64,000 nucleotides of DNA from Methylobacterium tardum (GTDB lineage Bacteria; Pseudomonadota; Alphaproteobacteria; Rhizobiales; Beijerinckiaceae). Positions within the stretch are counted from its first letter, which is position 1. Each line of letters starts with the position of its first letter. Location of the stretch: assembly GCF_023546765.1 (NCBI RefSeq), contig NZ_CP097484.1:1677501-1741500 (forward strand), written 5' to 3'. The notes beneath the pieces were generated by a model. That model did no database searches and was not told the DNA's origin. It saw nothing but the letters and a program-made list of their open reading frames with translations. Made by a program: the position numbers and the translations under genes. Positions 36,201 to 56,195 of this stretch are shown one piece after another.

Positions 36201-38162
36201 CGGGTGGCGTCGAGCGACATCAACTACCGCCGCTTCTTCGACGTGAACTCGCTCGCCGGCCTGCGGGTCGAGCTGTCGGACATCTTCCACCGCTCCCACG
36301 AGACCGTGTTCCGGCATGTCCGCGAGGGCCGGATCGACGGGTTGCGCATCGACCATATCGACGGCCTCGCCGACCCGCTGGGCTACGCAAGGGCGCTCCA
36401 GGCGGCTGTCGGACCGGGCTTCTACGTCGTCGCCGAGAAGATCCTGGAGCCGGGCGAGCGGCTGCGGCCCTGGCCGGTGGCCGGGACCACAGGCTACGAC
36501 GTGCTCAACCAGCTCGACGGGATCCTGGTCGACAAGTCCCGGCGCGGGAAAATCGAGCGGCTCTACACCTGGGCCACGGGGTTCGACGAGCCCTACGGCT
36601 TCCAGCTCCGCGCCGCCAAGGCCGAGATCCTCGAGATCAGCTTCGCGAGCGAGCTGGAGGTGCTGACCACCGATCTGAAGGAGGTCGCCGACGCCGACCG
36701 GCGCACCCGCGACTTCACCGTCAACGCGCTGCGCCGGGCGCTGATCGAGATCATCGCGCGCTTCCCGACCTACCGGAGCTACCTGCCGTCGGATCTGGAG
36801 GAGGGCGAGGTCGAGCCCGAGGATGCCCGCCTGATCGAGGGCGCCGTCGCCAAGGCCAAGCGCTGGTCGAGCCTGCCCGACCGCTCGGTCCACGACTTCG
36901 CCGCCGACGTCCTGCTCGGGCGGGTCGAGACGGCGGGGCCGGGTCGACCGGATCCGCGGGTGGTGCTGCGCTTCCGCCGCCGGTTCCAGCAGCTCACCGG
37001 CCCGGTCATGGCCAAGAGCCTGGAGGACACGCTGTTCTACCGCTACGCCTGTCTCCTCGGCCTCAACGAGGTCGGCGGCGATCCGGGCGAGTACGGGATC
37101 GACGCGGAGCACTTCCACGACCTGCAGATCGCCCGCGCCCGGGACTGGCCGAGCGCCATGATCACCACCGCGACCCACGACACCAAGCGGGGCGAGGATG
37201 CCCGCACGCGGCTGCTCGCCCTCTCGGAGATCCCCGAGGAATGGGCCAAGGCCTGGGACCTGTGGCAGCGGGTCGCCGGCCCGCACCTCGCCCGAATCGA
37301 CGGCGAGCCGGCCCCGGACGCCAACGACCAGTGGATGTTCTTCCAGGCGATCCTGGGCGCCTGGCCGCTGGAGCTTCTGGAGCGGGACGAGGCCGGGGCG
37401 ATCGAGGATTTCCGCAACCGGCTGATCGCCTACGGCGAGAAGGCCATGCGGGAGGGCAAGCGCCGGTCGAGCTGGGTCAACGTCGACGAGGTCTACGAGG
37501 GCGCGGTCAAGAAGCTGTTCACGGCGCTGATCGCCCTGGGCTCGGATTTCTTAAGCGAACTCCGGCCCTTCGCCCGGCGGCTCGCCCATCTCGGCATGCT
37601 GGCGAGCCTCGGCCGGACGGTCCTGAAATGCACCCTGCCGGGCCTGCCCGACACCTACCAGGGCACGGAGATCTGGGATTTCTCCTTCGCCGATCCCGAC
37701 AACCGCCGCCCGGTGGATTACCCGGCCCTGGAGCGGATGCTGGAAGAGGGCGGGGCGCCCGCGGAGCTGCTGGGCCACTGGCCGGACGGGCGGGTCAAGC
37801 AGGCGACGCTGACGCGGCTGCTCGCCGAGCGGGCCGAGCGGCCGGACTTCTACGCCAGCGCCGCCTACGAGCCCGTGGACGCGACGGGTTCCCGGGCCGA
37901 CCACGTCATCGCCTACCGGCGGACCGATCCCAGCCAGGAGGGCGGCGACCTGTTCGTCGCAGTGCCGCGTCTCTTCGCGGGTCTGGTCGGCGAGGCGGGC
38001 TGGTCCGGCGAAGCCTTCGCGGGCACCCGGGTCGATCTCGGGACGGGGACCCGCTGGCGGCACCTCGTCTCGGGGCGAATCGTCGAGAGTGGCGGGGAGG
38101 GGGCCGATCTCGGCGATCTCCTGCGCGACCTGCCCTACGCGGTGCTACGGCGGGAGCCGTGA
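33255..38162 (+). CDS. 4-alpha-glucanotransferase / malto-oligosyltrehalose synthase fusion
   Basis: A 1635-residue two-enzyme protein. Residues 1 to about 690 are MalQ (GH77): SPYSPSSRLFLETLFI, nucleophile in AIRIDHAFQLARLF, acid in CLVIAEDLGTAPEG, and TTHDLPTFVGWWRG. From about 705 (STYRLQFHKDFTFADA) to the end is TreY (GH13_26): LLLDIVPNHMGVG, nucleophile in GLRIDHIDGLADPLGYA, acid in FYVVAEKILEPGERL, TATHDTKRGEDARTRL, and GTEIWDFSFADPDNRRPVDY. MalQ would lengthen maltodextrins, TreY turns the reducing end into trehalose, and the upstream TreZ releases it. The GTG start at 33255 overlaps the treZ stop. Both sets of catalytic residues are intact. Confidence 0.93.
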   Translation: MSPLEKLADLVGVAAGYTDAFGKPVETPLEVRRGLLASLGFAVEDEAAIAGSLAEVERLRRGLIPPLLPVEARRAARIPVRPQDGAPHTLVWRLVDERGTAREGRANPHGSEPGFELPPLTPGYHRLTVQAGQTRTEAWVIAAPQRCWRPRPYTEEGASDWGMAAQLYGLRSGSNIGIGTYADAGEAAREAALRGAAFLGLSPVHALFGSDRTKISPYSPSSRLFLETLFIAPRSLPGLAGSRAEALLAEREDAIRALREAALADHQGVHDVLDPVLRALWAESPARAGTDAGFERFRQEGGEDLESHAVFEALSEHFRQQGAHWLGDWPEDYRRAGTEAVRAFAAENAELVGYHAWLQYLADRQLAEASAAALGAGMRVGLYRDLAVGADRGGSEIWSHPERFADKVSIGAPPDLLAPKGQNWGLPAFDPLEMERDGLAAFRALVQANMRHAGAIRIDHAFQLARLFLIPLGAGAQAGAYVAMPFEPMLAVLRLESHRNKCLVIAEDLGTAPEGFSDALMRAGVLSYRILAFEREADGRFKPPSAYPRDALTAITTHDLPTFVGWWRGVDTDTRQSLGLYDQERAETERGERVAERRRLAEALAAEQLLPSAEPPDSAPFEAAARYLARAPSMLTAVQYEDVVSELAQANVPGSTEGYPNWRRKLDRDLVDIAAPGGPLAKLAASLSAEARGPRSGAARLAAPPPRSTYRLQFHKDFTFADAGRIVPYLHRLGISHVYASPLQKARPGSTHGYDIADHGAINPELGGEEGFIALSETLHAHGMKLLLDIVPNHMGVGGSDNPWWLSVLEWGSLSPFADAFDIDWQRLGAGRNLVIPFLGDRYGEALEKGTLELKFDPDKGAFSVWHYEHQLPIRPLSYPTILNRVIAAIGAVDDDTTAELLAISERLRAMAIDTDETRRKSFPEEAEGLKRRLAEIYGVSPLIQEATASTLALLNGFKGRPDSFGPLHRLLESQAYRLAHWRVASSDINYRRFFDVNSLAGLRVELSDIFHRSHETVFRHVREGRIDGLRIDHIDGLADPLGYARALQAAVGPGFYVVAEKILEPGERLRPWPVAGTTGYDVLNQLDGILVDKSRRGKIERLYTWATGFDEPYGFQLRAAKAEILEISFASELEVLTTDLKEVADADRRTRDFTVNALRRALIEIIARFPTYRSYLPSDLEEGEVEPEDARLIEGAVAKAKRWSSLPDRSVHDFAADVLLGRVETAGPGRPDPRVVLRFRRRFQQLTGPVMAKSLEDTLFYRYACLLGLNEVGGDPGEYGIDAEHFHDLQIARARDWPSAMITTATHDTKRGEDARTRLLALSEIPEEWAKAWDLWQRVAGPHLARIDGEPAPDANDQWMFFQAILGAWPLELLERDEAGAIEDFRNRLIAYGEKAMREGKRRSSWVNVDEVYEGAVKKLFTALIALGSDFLSELRPFARRLAHLGMLASLGRTVLKCTLPGLPDTYQGTEIWDFSFADPDNRRPVDYPALERMLEEGGAPAELLGHWPDGRVKQATLTRLLAERAERPDFYASAAYEPVDATGSRADHVIAYRRTDPSQEGGDLFVAVPRLFAGLVGEAGWSGEAFAGTRVDLGTGTRWRHLVSGRIVESGGEGADLGDLLRDLPYAVLRREP

Positions 38163-38166
38163 CCGC

Positions 38167-38262
38167 GCCGTCATTGCGCGCGCAGCGAAGCGACCCAGGG
38201 CCGCACGCCCTGGATCAGCGTGGCGCTGCTGGATGGCTTCGCTCCGCTCGCAAGGACGACGG
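38167..38262. repeat. REP-like palindromic intergenic element, copy C
   Basis: The left arm begins GCCGTCATTGCGCGCGCAGC (38167) and continues GAAGCGACCC. The right arm ends GGCTTCGCTCCGCTCGCAAG then GACGACGGC. The central CCAGGGC...GCCCTGG is also palindromic. It is the best preserved copy of the family also at 16290 and 24472. It lies in the 234-base gap between malQ-treY and glgE, which holds no gene. Confidence 0.75.
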
Positions 38263-38396
38263 CAGTCCGAGCGCTTCTTCGCGTGCCGCCTCCGCAGCCC
38301 TGTCACGCAAGTCTGCTGAGACAAGACAGGCCGGATCACGCGGCACACCCGCGCGGTTCGGGCGTTACGACACAGGAACGGGAGCCAGAAGCCAGC

Positions 38397-41777
<3,381 letters not shown>

Positions 41778-41923
41778 GGCCGCCCGTGGCACTCGACCAT
41801 GACTCCTGACCCCGGCGACGGGCCCGCCCGTCGCCGACCATTGCCCCGCGCGGCCGACCGCCCGCGCCCCGGCCGGTCCCGACCGCCGGTCCCAGTCCCT
41901 TCGACCGATGAGGCAGCGACGCG

Positions 41924-45198
<3,275 letters not shown>

Positions 45199-45202
<4 letters not shown>

Positions 45203-47484
45203 CGGCGATCGACGAGACCTTCGCAACGCGGGCCGAACCGGAAGCGGGGACGGCGCGGCATGCGGATGTCCCGGGCTCCGGCACCGCCGGGCAGCCGCCG
45301 AGCGTCCACCCGGACGCGATCGCCGCGCTGATGGCCGCCAACCACGGCGATCCGTTCGCGGTGCTCGGGCCCCATCGGGTCGGGCCGAATGCCTGGGAGG
45401 TGCGCGCCGTGCTGCCCGAGGCCCGGGCCGCCGCCCTGGTGATGGACGGGCGCACCGTGCCGTTCGAGAAGCGTCACCCGGACGGCTTCTACGTCGCCCG
45501 GATCGCGGGCGAGCACCGGCCGCTCTACGAGATCGAGGTCGAGTCCTGGGACGGCACCAAGCGCCGCCGCTACGACCCCTACGGCTTCGGCTCGTCGATC
45601 GAGCAGTACGACGTCGCCTCCCTGCGCGAGGTCGGCACCAACCTGGTCTACCGGATGCTCGGCGCCCAGTCGGGGCAGCTCGACGGCATCGACGGCTTCC
45701 GCTTCGCGGTCTGGGCCCCGAACGCCCGCAAGGTCAGCGTGGTCGGCGACTTCAACGACTGGGACGGGCGCCGCCACCCGATGCGCCTCTGGCAGGACGG
45801 CGGCATCTGGGAATTGTTCGTGCCGGGCCTCAAGGCCGGCGTGCGCTACAAGTTCGAGATCCGCGGCCCCGACGGGTCCCTGGTCCCGCTCAAGGCCGAC
45901 CCGGTCGCCTTCGCGGCCCAGCACCCGCCGGAGACCGCCTCGGTCACCCACGGGTCGGGCGAGTTCGACTGGCGCGATTCCGGCTGGATGAGCACCCGCG
46001 GCGCCAAGGATCCGCGCCACGCGGCGATCTCGGTCTACGAGGTTCATCTCGGCTCCTGGGCGCGGGTGCCCGAGGAGGGCAACCGCTATCTCACCTACCG
46101 GGAGCTCGCCGAGCGGCTGATCCCCTACGTCAAGGATATGGGCTTCACCCATATCGAGATGCTGCCGATCACCGAGTTCCCGTTCGACGGGTCCTGGGGC
46201 TACCAGCCGGTCTCGCTGTTCGCGCCGACCAGCCGCTTCGGCACGCCGGAGGACTTCGCCGCCTTCGTGGACGCCGCCCACGAGGCCGGCATCGGCGTGC
46301 TGCTCGACTGGGTGCCGGGCCACTTCCCGCTCGACGCCCACGGGCTCGGCCTGTTCGACGGCACGCACCTCTACGAGCACGCCGACCCGCGCCAGGGCTT
46401 CCACCAGGACTGGGGCACCTACATCTACAATTTCGGGCGGACCGAGGTCGCGACCTTCCTGGCCGCCAACGCCCGGTTCTGGCTGGAGCACTACCACCTC
46501 GACGGCCTGCGGGTGGATGCCGTGGCGTCGATGCTCTACCTCGACTATTCCCGCCGCCAGGGCGAGTGGATCCCGAACCGCTACGGCGGCAACGAGAACC
46601 TCGACGCCATCGACTTCCTGCGCAAGACCAACGAGGCGACCTACAGCCACGCCCCGGGGACGATCACGGTGGCGGAGGAATCGACCTCCTGGCCGGGCGT
46701 CTCGCACCCGACCTACACGGGCGGCCTGGGCTTCGGCTTCAAGTGGAACATGGGCTGGATGCACGACACCCTGCATTTCATGCAGGAGGATCCGATCCAC
46801 CGCCGCTACCACCACCACAACCTGACCTTCGGGCTGCTCTACGCCTTCTCGGAGAATTTCATCCTGCCGCTCTCCCACGACGAGGTCGTGCACGGGAAGG
46901 GCTCGCTGCTCGGCAAGATGCCGGGCGACCGCTGGCAGAAATTCGCGAATCTCCGGGCCTATTACGGCTTCATGTGGGGGCATCCCGGCAAGAAGCTGCT
47001 GTTCATGGGCGGCGAGTTCGGTCAGGAGCGGGAGTGGAACCACGACCACAGCCTGGATTGGCACCACCTCGACGACCCGCTGCACAAGGGCGTGCAGAGC
47101 GTGGTGCGCGACCTGAACCGGCTCTACGTCTCGACGCCGGCCCTCTACAGCCGCGACGTCGAGCATACCGGCTTCCAGTGGCTGGTGGCGGACGACCAGG
47201 ACAACAGCGTGATCGCCTGGGCCCGCAAGGGCGCGAAGCCCGGCGAGGTCGCCATCGTGGTGTCGAACTTCACGCCGGTGCCGCGCGAGGGCTACCGGAT
47301 CGGCGTGCCGCAGGCGGGTTTTTATCGCGAGGCGTTCAACTCGGATGCCGGGGTGTATGGTGGGTCCAACCTGGGCAACCAGGGGGGCCGCCATACCGAC
47401 GATCAGGCGAGCCACGGCCAGAAGCAGAGCCTGTCGCTGACCCTGCCGCCGCTCGCCACGATGATCTTCCTGCTGGAGGGGTGA
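45199..47484 (+). CDS. glgB: 1,4-alpha-glucan branching enzyme
   Basis: Forms alpha-1,6 branches in glucan made by GlgE or GlgA. 761 residues: an N-terminal N1 module ([13 protein letters not shown]), CBM48 ([29 protein letters not shown]), then the GH13_9 barrel with [24 protein letters not shown], nucleophile in [18 protein letters not shown], acid in [29 protein letters not shown] and [14 protein letters not shown]. Complete and typical. Coupled to treS-pep2 by a four-base overlap, so branching and maltose-1-phosphate supply are made together. Confidence 0.96.
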
Positions 47485-47514
47485 GGAGACTTTCGCCTCC
47501 GCCCAGGCGTCACC

Positions 47515-47623
47515 GCGTCATCCCGGGGCCGCGCAGCGGAGCCCGGGATCCAGACCCGCCGACACGTCAAGGTCTGCACCGACGGCGGGTCCGGGCTCGC
47601 CTGCGGCGCCCCGGAACGACGGC
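47515..47623. repeat. palindromic intergenic element of a second family
   Basis: The left arm GCGTCATCCCGGGGCCGCGC continues AGCGGAGCCCGGGATCCAGA. The right arm reads TCCGGGCTCGCCTGCGGCGC, CCCGGAACGACGG. Inverted copies flank about 35 bases. It differs in core sequence from the REP copies at 16290, 24472 and 38167. It lies in the gap between the convergent glgB and glgA genes; no gene is seen there. Confidence 0.7.
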
Positions 47624-47727
47624 GCGCAGTGAAGCGGCGCGAGAGGAAGCTCCCGCGCCGTTGGCAGAGACGATCTGAACCCGAACGGGCTTACCCGCCC
47701 CGCAGAGGGGAAGGCCGCGAAAAATTC

Positions 47728-49272
47728 CTACGCGGCCCGCCAGCGCAGCGCGATGCTGTTGCCGATCGCCCGTCCGTAGAGGCCGGCATAATTGTCGGCG
47801 GCCTGGTCCCAGCCGAACCGGGCCGACATGGCGCGCCGCCGCATGGCGTTGAGGCGCTTCTTCTGGCCGAAGGCTTCCAGCGCCCGGCGGACCGCCCCGC
47901 CGAAGGACGCTGCCGAGGCCTCCCCGAAGGTGAAACCCGTCACCCCGTCCTCGACCGTGTCGGCCAGGCCCCCGGTCCGGCGCACGATCGGCAGGGAGCC
48001 GAAGCGCTGCGCGTACATCTGGGCCAGCCCGCAGGGCTCGAAGCGCGAGGGCATCAGCAGGAAGTCGCTGCCGGCGAACATCCGCCGGGCCTGCGCCTCC
48101 TCGAAGCCGACATGGACCCCGACCGCCTCCGGATGGCGCTTGGCGAGGCCGCGGAGCGCCTGCTCGAACCGGCCCTCGCCCTGGCCGATCACCACGAGCT
48201 GGCCGCCCTCGGCCACGATGGCCTCGGCCGCCTGCAGGCTCAGGTCGATGCCCTTCTGGTGGACGAGCCGCGACACGATGGCGAAGAGCGGCCCGCGGGA
48301 GACGGCCAGCCCGAATTGCTGGCGCACCGCCTCGGCATTGGCGCGCTTGCCCTTCCAGTCGCCGATCTCGAAGCGCGTGGCGAGGTGCGGGTCGGTGCTC
48401 GGGTCCCAGGTCTCGTCGATGCCGTTGAGGATGCCGGCGAGCCGGCCCTGGCCGGCGCGGGTCCGCAGCAGCCCGTCGAGGCCGCAGCCCATCTCGGCGG
48501 TCTGGATCTCCCGTGCGTAGGTCTCGCTCACCGTGGTGACCTGCGAGGCGTAGAAGATGCCGGCCTTCAGGAAGGAGAGCTGCCCGTAGAACTCGGCGCC
48601 GTCGACCTGGAAGGCCGATTCCGGCACGCCGAGGCGGGGCAGGGCATCTCGGGGAAACAGGCCCTGATAGGCGAGGTTGTGAATCGTCAGCACGCTCGGA
48701 ACCCGCCGGCCGCGCCAGGCGAGGTAAGCCGGGGCCAGGGCCGCCTGCCAGTCGTTGAGGTGCAGGAGGTCGGCCGCCCAGTCGGGATCGATGCCGGCGG
48801 TGAGTTCGGCCGCCGCGAGGCTGAGGCGGGCGAAGCGCAGGTCGTTGTCGCCGAAATCACCCTGCTGGTCGCCGTAGGGCGTGCCGTCGCGCTCGTAGAG
48901 GTCGGGGCTGAGCAGGACATAGATCCGCAGGCCGTCAACCGTCTCGGCGAGGCCGAGGTCGCAGGCCGGGACGCCCGCGAAGCCCTCAAGGCGGGCGATG
49001 ACCGGGATCTCGGGGAACGCCGCGCGGACCTGCCGGTAACCGGGGATCAGCACGCGGATGTCGTAATGCGGTACCAGGGCCCGGGGCAGGGCGGCCGAGA
49101 CCTCGCCGAGACCGCCGGTCTTCACGAAATCCGCCATCTCGGGCGTTGCGTAGAGGATGCGGCGGCGCAGGGAGGCGGGACGGGCCGGAACCGATACGGG
49201 AACGCCGCCGTCCTCTTCGCCGGACGACCAATCGGCGAAGGAACCACCACGGCGCGCATCGAGCATCAGCAT
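47728..49272 (-). CDS. glgA: glycogen synthase (ADP-glucose type, GT5)
   Basis: About 514 residues. RRILYATPEMADFVKTGGLGEVSAALPRAL carries the ADP-glucose-binding KTGGL motif, LLHLNDWQAALAPAYL and VLTIHNLAYQGLFP follow, and SRLVHQKGIDL and MPSRFEPCGLAQMYAQRFG (catalytic glutamate and donor loop) are intact. The ATG at 49272 has AGGAT upstream; the frame continues to 49416 without protein-like sequence. It is on the opposite strand to otsA-glgB. No ADP-glucose pyrophosphorylase gene (glgC) is nearby, so its donor must come from a gene elsewhere. Confidence 0.93.
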   Translation of the reverse strand: MLMLDARRGGSFADWSSGEEDGGVPVSVPARPASLRRRILYATPEMADFVKTGGLGEVSAALPRALVPHYDIRVLIPGYRQVRAAFPEIPVIARLEGFAGVPACDLGLAETVDGLRIYVLLSPDLYERDGTPYGDQQGDFGDNDLRFARLSLAAAELTAGIDPDWAADLLHLNDWQAALAPAYLAWRGRRVPSVLTIHNLAYQGLFPRDALPRLGVPESAFQVDGAEFYGQLSFLKAGIFYASQVTTVSETYAREIQTAEMGCGLDGLLRTRAGQGRLAGILNGIDETWDPSTDPHLATRFEIGDWKGKRANAEAVRQQFGLAVSRGPLFAIVSRLVHQKGIDLSLQAAEAIVAEGGQLVVIGQGEGRFEQALRGLAKRHPEAVGVHVGFEEAQARRMFAGSDFLLMPSRFEPCGLAQMYAQRFGSLPIVRRTGGLADTVEDGVTGFTFGEASAASFGGAVRRALEAFGQKKRLNAMRRRAMSARFGWDQAADNYAGLYGRAIGNSIALRWRAA

Positions 49273-49616
49273 TGATCCTGGCCGGGCGGAATGCCCCGGT
49301 CTGGCAGACGATCGGCCAGGCACGGCTGTCGCGATCTCAACCACGGCTAATGCTCCTCTGCCGCGACGGTTCCGCTGCGACGCACAAAATACGCCACCGT
49401 GGGCATTAAGCGTCACTTACCTATGTCGCATCGCAGCAGAAAATCGCGACGGAGCGGCGGTATTCGGCTCTTGAAGGCGCCTCTTCAGCCGGGGAAGTCG
49501 CCCACCGGACACGCCGGACGGGGCCTGACCGCCGATTCCCGGCAGATGGGCGGCGCGCACCGGACACTGATTCGGTGTCCGGTCTGACGGGTGCTGAAGC
49601 CGGGAGCGGGCTCCGC
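49273..49616. other. non-coding region between aglA-like gene and glgA
   Basis: About 340 bases without a gene. It contains a nine-pair perfect hairpin (listed separately) near the end of the alpha-glucosidase gene, and must include the glgA promoter; no convincing consensus is visible. Confidence 0.4.
49559..49583 (-). terminator. hairpin downstream of alpha-glucosidase gene
   Basis: ACCGGACAC and GTGTCCGGT form a perfect nine-pair stem around TGATTCG, 34 bases past the stop of the minus-strand alpha-glucosidase gene. There is no T-run, so it is a probable but not certain terminator. Confidence 0.45.
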
Positions 49617-51203
<1,587 letters not shown>

Positions 51204-51516
51204 GCTGCGCCTCTCGCGTTGTCGGCCCAGAGTTAACGGCAGAGCCGCGCGCCCGCGACCGGCGGCAGATGCGGCCCGGGCCTATCCGGCGCGTGTGACT
51301 GGAATGTCACGACGGCGCGCCATATGTGCGGCTGCGTGCCCGTGCGCTCCGCCGGGGCGGCGCTGCCACGACTTCGCCGGAAGCCGACCGCACAGTCGGA
51401 CGCTTCGGGGCACGGATCGCCGGCCGTTCATGCGGCGGCAATCCATCAAGAGAGATAATCCGCCCACGATCCCCCCGGCGCCAGAATCCGGGGACTGACT
51501 TTTGGGGGACCCGCAC
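51204..51516. other. divergent promoter region, alpha-glucosidase / glgP
   Basis: About 310 bases between divergent starts. It presumably drives both genes. A short AT-rich patch (AAGAGAGATAATCC near 51448) precedes glgP and may include a -10-like TAATCC, but no matching -35 is certain. Confidence 0.4.
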
Positions 51517-54041
<2,525 letters not shown>

Positions 54042-54055
54042 GCGTCCCGGGGCGC

Positions 54056-54072
54056 GCGGGGGCCCGCCCCCG
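54056..54072. terminator. short GC hairpin between convergent glgP and SGNH gene
   Basis: GCGGGGGC and GCCCCCGT form a short, very stable stem in the 31-base gap between two convergent genes. No T-run is present. It may act as a bidirectional stop. Confidence 0.35.
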
Positions 54073-55128
54073 TCAGCGCCCCCTGAGCCGCAGCCCCGCG
54101 CGGCGCAGAGCGCGCCGGAGCCGGTGGCGCAGGAGCGCGGCGCGCGCGGCGAGCCCGAGCCTGCGCCGGCAGAACACGTGCGACACGCGCCCGAGCCGCG
54201 GCCCCCGGTCGGGCTCGCCCTTGCGCAGGGCGATGTCCGGCAGGTCCGCCGACTGCGCGACCCGGAGGGACCGGGCCGCCGGGAACCTGACGCTGCGGAA
54301 GACCGAGCGCGTGTAATAGGAGAACGCGTCGTAGGCGAGGATCGCGCGCGCCCGTCCGGTCGCCGGATCCTCGACCGTCAGCGTGCCCATCTGCGGCCCG
54401 TAGGTCACGAGCAGGCCGATCACGTCCCGGGGGCGCCCGAGCGGGATCTCCGCGCGGCCCTCCTCCGGAACCTCCAGGAAGTGCAGCGGGATGCCGTTGC
54501 GCCGCAATTCGAACCCGCAGGTCAGGCCGGGGAGGGTGCGCAGGGGCAGGGCTTCGAACCGGCCGGGCAGCCAGCGGAACCGGTCGATATAGGCGCGGCC
54601 CGGGGGCGGTGCGCGCAGGAAGCTGTAGACCAGGGTGCCGTAGAGCTCGGCCCCGGCCGGCGTGACGTGTGTGCCGTCCTTCAGGAGATAGGTGATGTCC
54701 CCCGCCCCCGCCGCCGCCACCGGGGCGGCGATGTCGAGGGACGGGATCCCGTAGAGGGCGCGGTACTCCGCGAGCAGGCCGGCGACGGGCTCGGCCCGGT
54801 AATCGACGCCGCCCTGGTGGAGATTGAGGAAGGCGACGGGCAGGCCGCGCCGGGCGGTCGCCGCGAGGATGTCGTCGAGATAGGCCCGCATCGTCGCGCC
54901 GTCGAAGTAGCGGACGTTGCCGGTGAACAGTTCGAGGAGGACGTGGTCGCAGGGCGTCGCGTCCAGGATCTCGTCGATCAGGCAGGCGAGGGTGGGCAGC
55001 GAGTGGCCGCCCCAGCCGCAGCGCAGGTACGTGACCGGCCGCCCCTCGGCTTCGGCCAGGGCATTGGCCCGCTCGACATAGCCCGGCAGTTCCGTGACGC
55101 TGTAGCCGAGACAGAGAACGCGGAACAT
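54073..55128 (-). CDS. SGNH/GDSL-type hydrolase-like protein
   Basis: 351 residues. LGYSVTELPGYVERANA at the N-terminus matches block I (serine in G-Y-S-V-T), RCGWGGHSL looks like the oxyanion glycine block, LLELFTGNVRY is a possible block III (with Asn), and DGTHVTPAGAELYG is the D-x-x-H catalytic pair. A second all-beta domain follows (about 185-290), and the last 40 residues are Arg/Leu-rich. Substrate unknown; relatives deacetylate sugars or act on lipids. No signal peptide. Confidence 0.7.
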   Translation of the reverse strand: MFRVLCLGYSVTELPGYVERANALAEAEGRPVTYLRCGWGGHSLPTLACLIDEILDATPCDHVLLELFTGNVRYFDGATMRAYLDDILAATARRGLPVAFLNLHQGGVDYRAEPVAGLLAEYRALYGIPSLDIAAPVAAAGAGDITYLLKDGTHVTPAGAELYGTLVYSFLRAPPPGRAYIDRFRWLPGRFEALPLRTLPGLTCGFELRRNGIPLHFLEVPEEGRAEIPLGRPRDVIGLLVTYGPQMGTLTVEDPATGRARAILAYDAFSYYTRSVFRSVRFPAARSLRVAQSADLPDIALRKGEPDRGPRLGRVSHVFCRRRLGLAARAALLRHRLRRALRRAGLRLRGR

Positions 55129-55242
55129 CGGGACGCGGGATCCGCTCGGCTCACGGTCGGGGTGGATGTCCGGGCGCGGGTATCAGCCGATCCCGCCCGC
55201 GTCGAGGCGGAACTGCCGGCAGGCCGTGCGCCGTCGTGACCG

Positions 55243-56166
55243 TCAGTCGAGCACGATCGGGTAGCAGCGCGCCCCCACCGAGGCGGCGAGCACCTGCACG
55301 GCGCCCACTGTCGAGACGTCACCGGCCACGTGGACGACGTCGGTGGCGCGCAGGCTCGGCAGGTGGGCGGTGAGCGGGCCGGAGCGCACGTCCGGCGGCC
55401 GCTGGCGCCCGCGATCGGCGCAGAGCACGATCCGGGCGACGCCGGTGCGGCGCAGCCAGTCCAGGCTCTCGCGCATGTAGAGGTCGAGGGCGTCGCGGGC
55501 GCCGACCGCCAGCGCCACCTCGCGGGCGGGCTCGACGTAGCGGGCCGCCCGGGCGATCGCCCAGATCGGGCCGAAGCCGGCGCCGGCCGCCACCAGCACG
55601 AGGCGTCCGCCCCCGGGGCGGTACTGCCCCCGGCCCACGGGACCCTTCAGCCGTACGGGCTGGTCGAGCCGGATCGCGTCGACTGGGTCGCCCTCAGGGT
55701 CGCGGGGGATGTGGAACACCGCCTCGTTGATCTCGGCCGCACCGTCGACCCGCAGGGTCGGGGACAGGGTCATGGCGGGCATGCCCGCGAAGGTCACGAG
55801 GGCCTGGTGGCCGGGCTCGCCGGTCGGGCGCTTGGTCAGGGTCGCCACGACCTCGACGATGCCGGGGCTGAGCCGGCGGATCTCGGTGACCGTGCCCCTG
55901 CGGAGGGTGACGGGCGCCGCCGCAGCCTCCTCCTGGCCCGGGATCGGGGCGCCGGGCAGGGCGGGCCGCAGGGCTTCGGCACGGGCGCGGCGGGCGGGCG
56001 GCCGGCGGCCGGAGGGCGCCACGGCCCCCTGGCCGGCGAGCAGCGTGCCGTGCAGCGGCGGGAGCGGCGCGATCATGCCCTCGGCGAGCGCCGCCTCCAG
56101 CGGCGTATCGCCGGTCGAGACGCGCACCGACCGGCCGTTGACGACGAGCGAGCAGCGCGCCCCCAT
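55243..56166 (-). CDS. FAD/NAD(P)-binding oxidoreductase with degenerate ferredoxin domain
   Basis: About 307 residues. The N-terminus (SLVVNGRSVRVSTGDTPLEAALAEGM) has the start of a [2Fe-2S] ferredoxin domain, but the cysteine cluster is missing, so no cluster is expected. From about residue 95 it is a ferredoxin reductase-like flavoprotein: GTVTEIRRLSPGIVEV, GPVGRGQYRP, LVLVAAGAGFGPIWAIARAA (dinucleotide loop) and ALAVGARDALDLYMRESLDWL. The usual R-x-Y-S flavin motif is replaced by MTLSPTLRVDG, a further departure. The ATG at 56166 has GGGGGAG upstream. Physiological partner unknown. Confidence 0.75.
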   Translation of the reverse strand: MGARCSLVVNGRSVRVSTGDTPLEAALAEGMIAPLPPLHGTLLAGQGAVAPSGRRPPARRARAEALRPALPGAPIPGQEEAAAAPVTLRRGTVTEIRRLSPGIVEVVATLTKRPTGEPGHQALVTFAGMPAMTLSPTLRVDGAAEINEAVFHIPRDPEGDPVDAIRLDQPVRLKGPVGRGQYRPGGGRLVLVAAGAGFGPIWAIARAARYVEPAREVALAVGARDALDLYMRESLDWLRRTGVARIVLCADRGRQRPPDVRSGPLTAHLPSLRATDVVHVAGDVSTVGAVQVLAASVGARCYPIVLD

Positions 56167-56195
56167 GGCTCTCCCCCGCATGCCCTGGTGACGGA

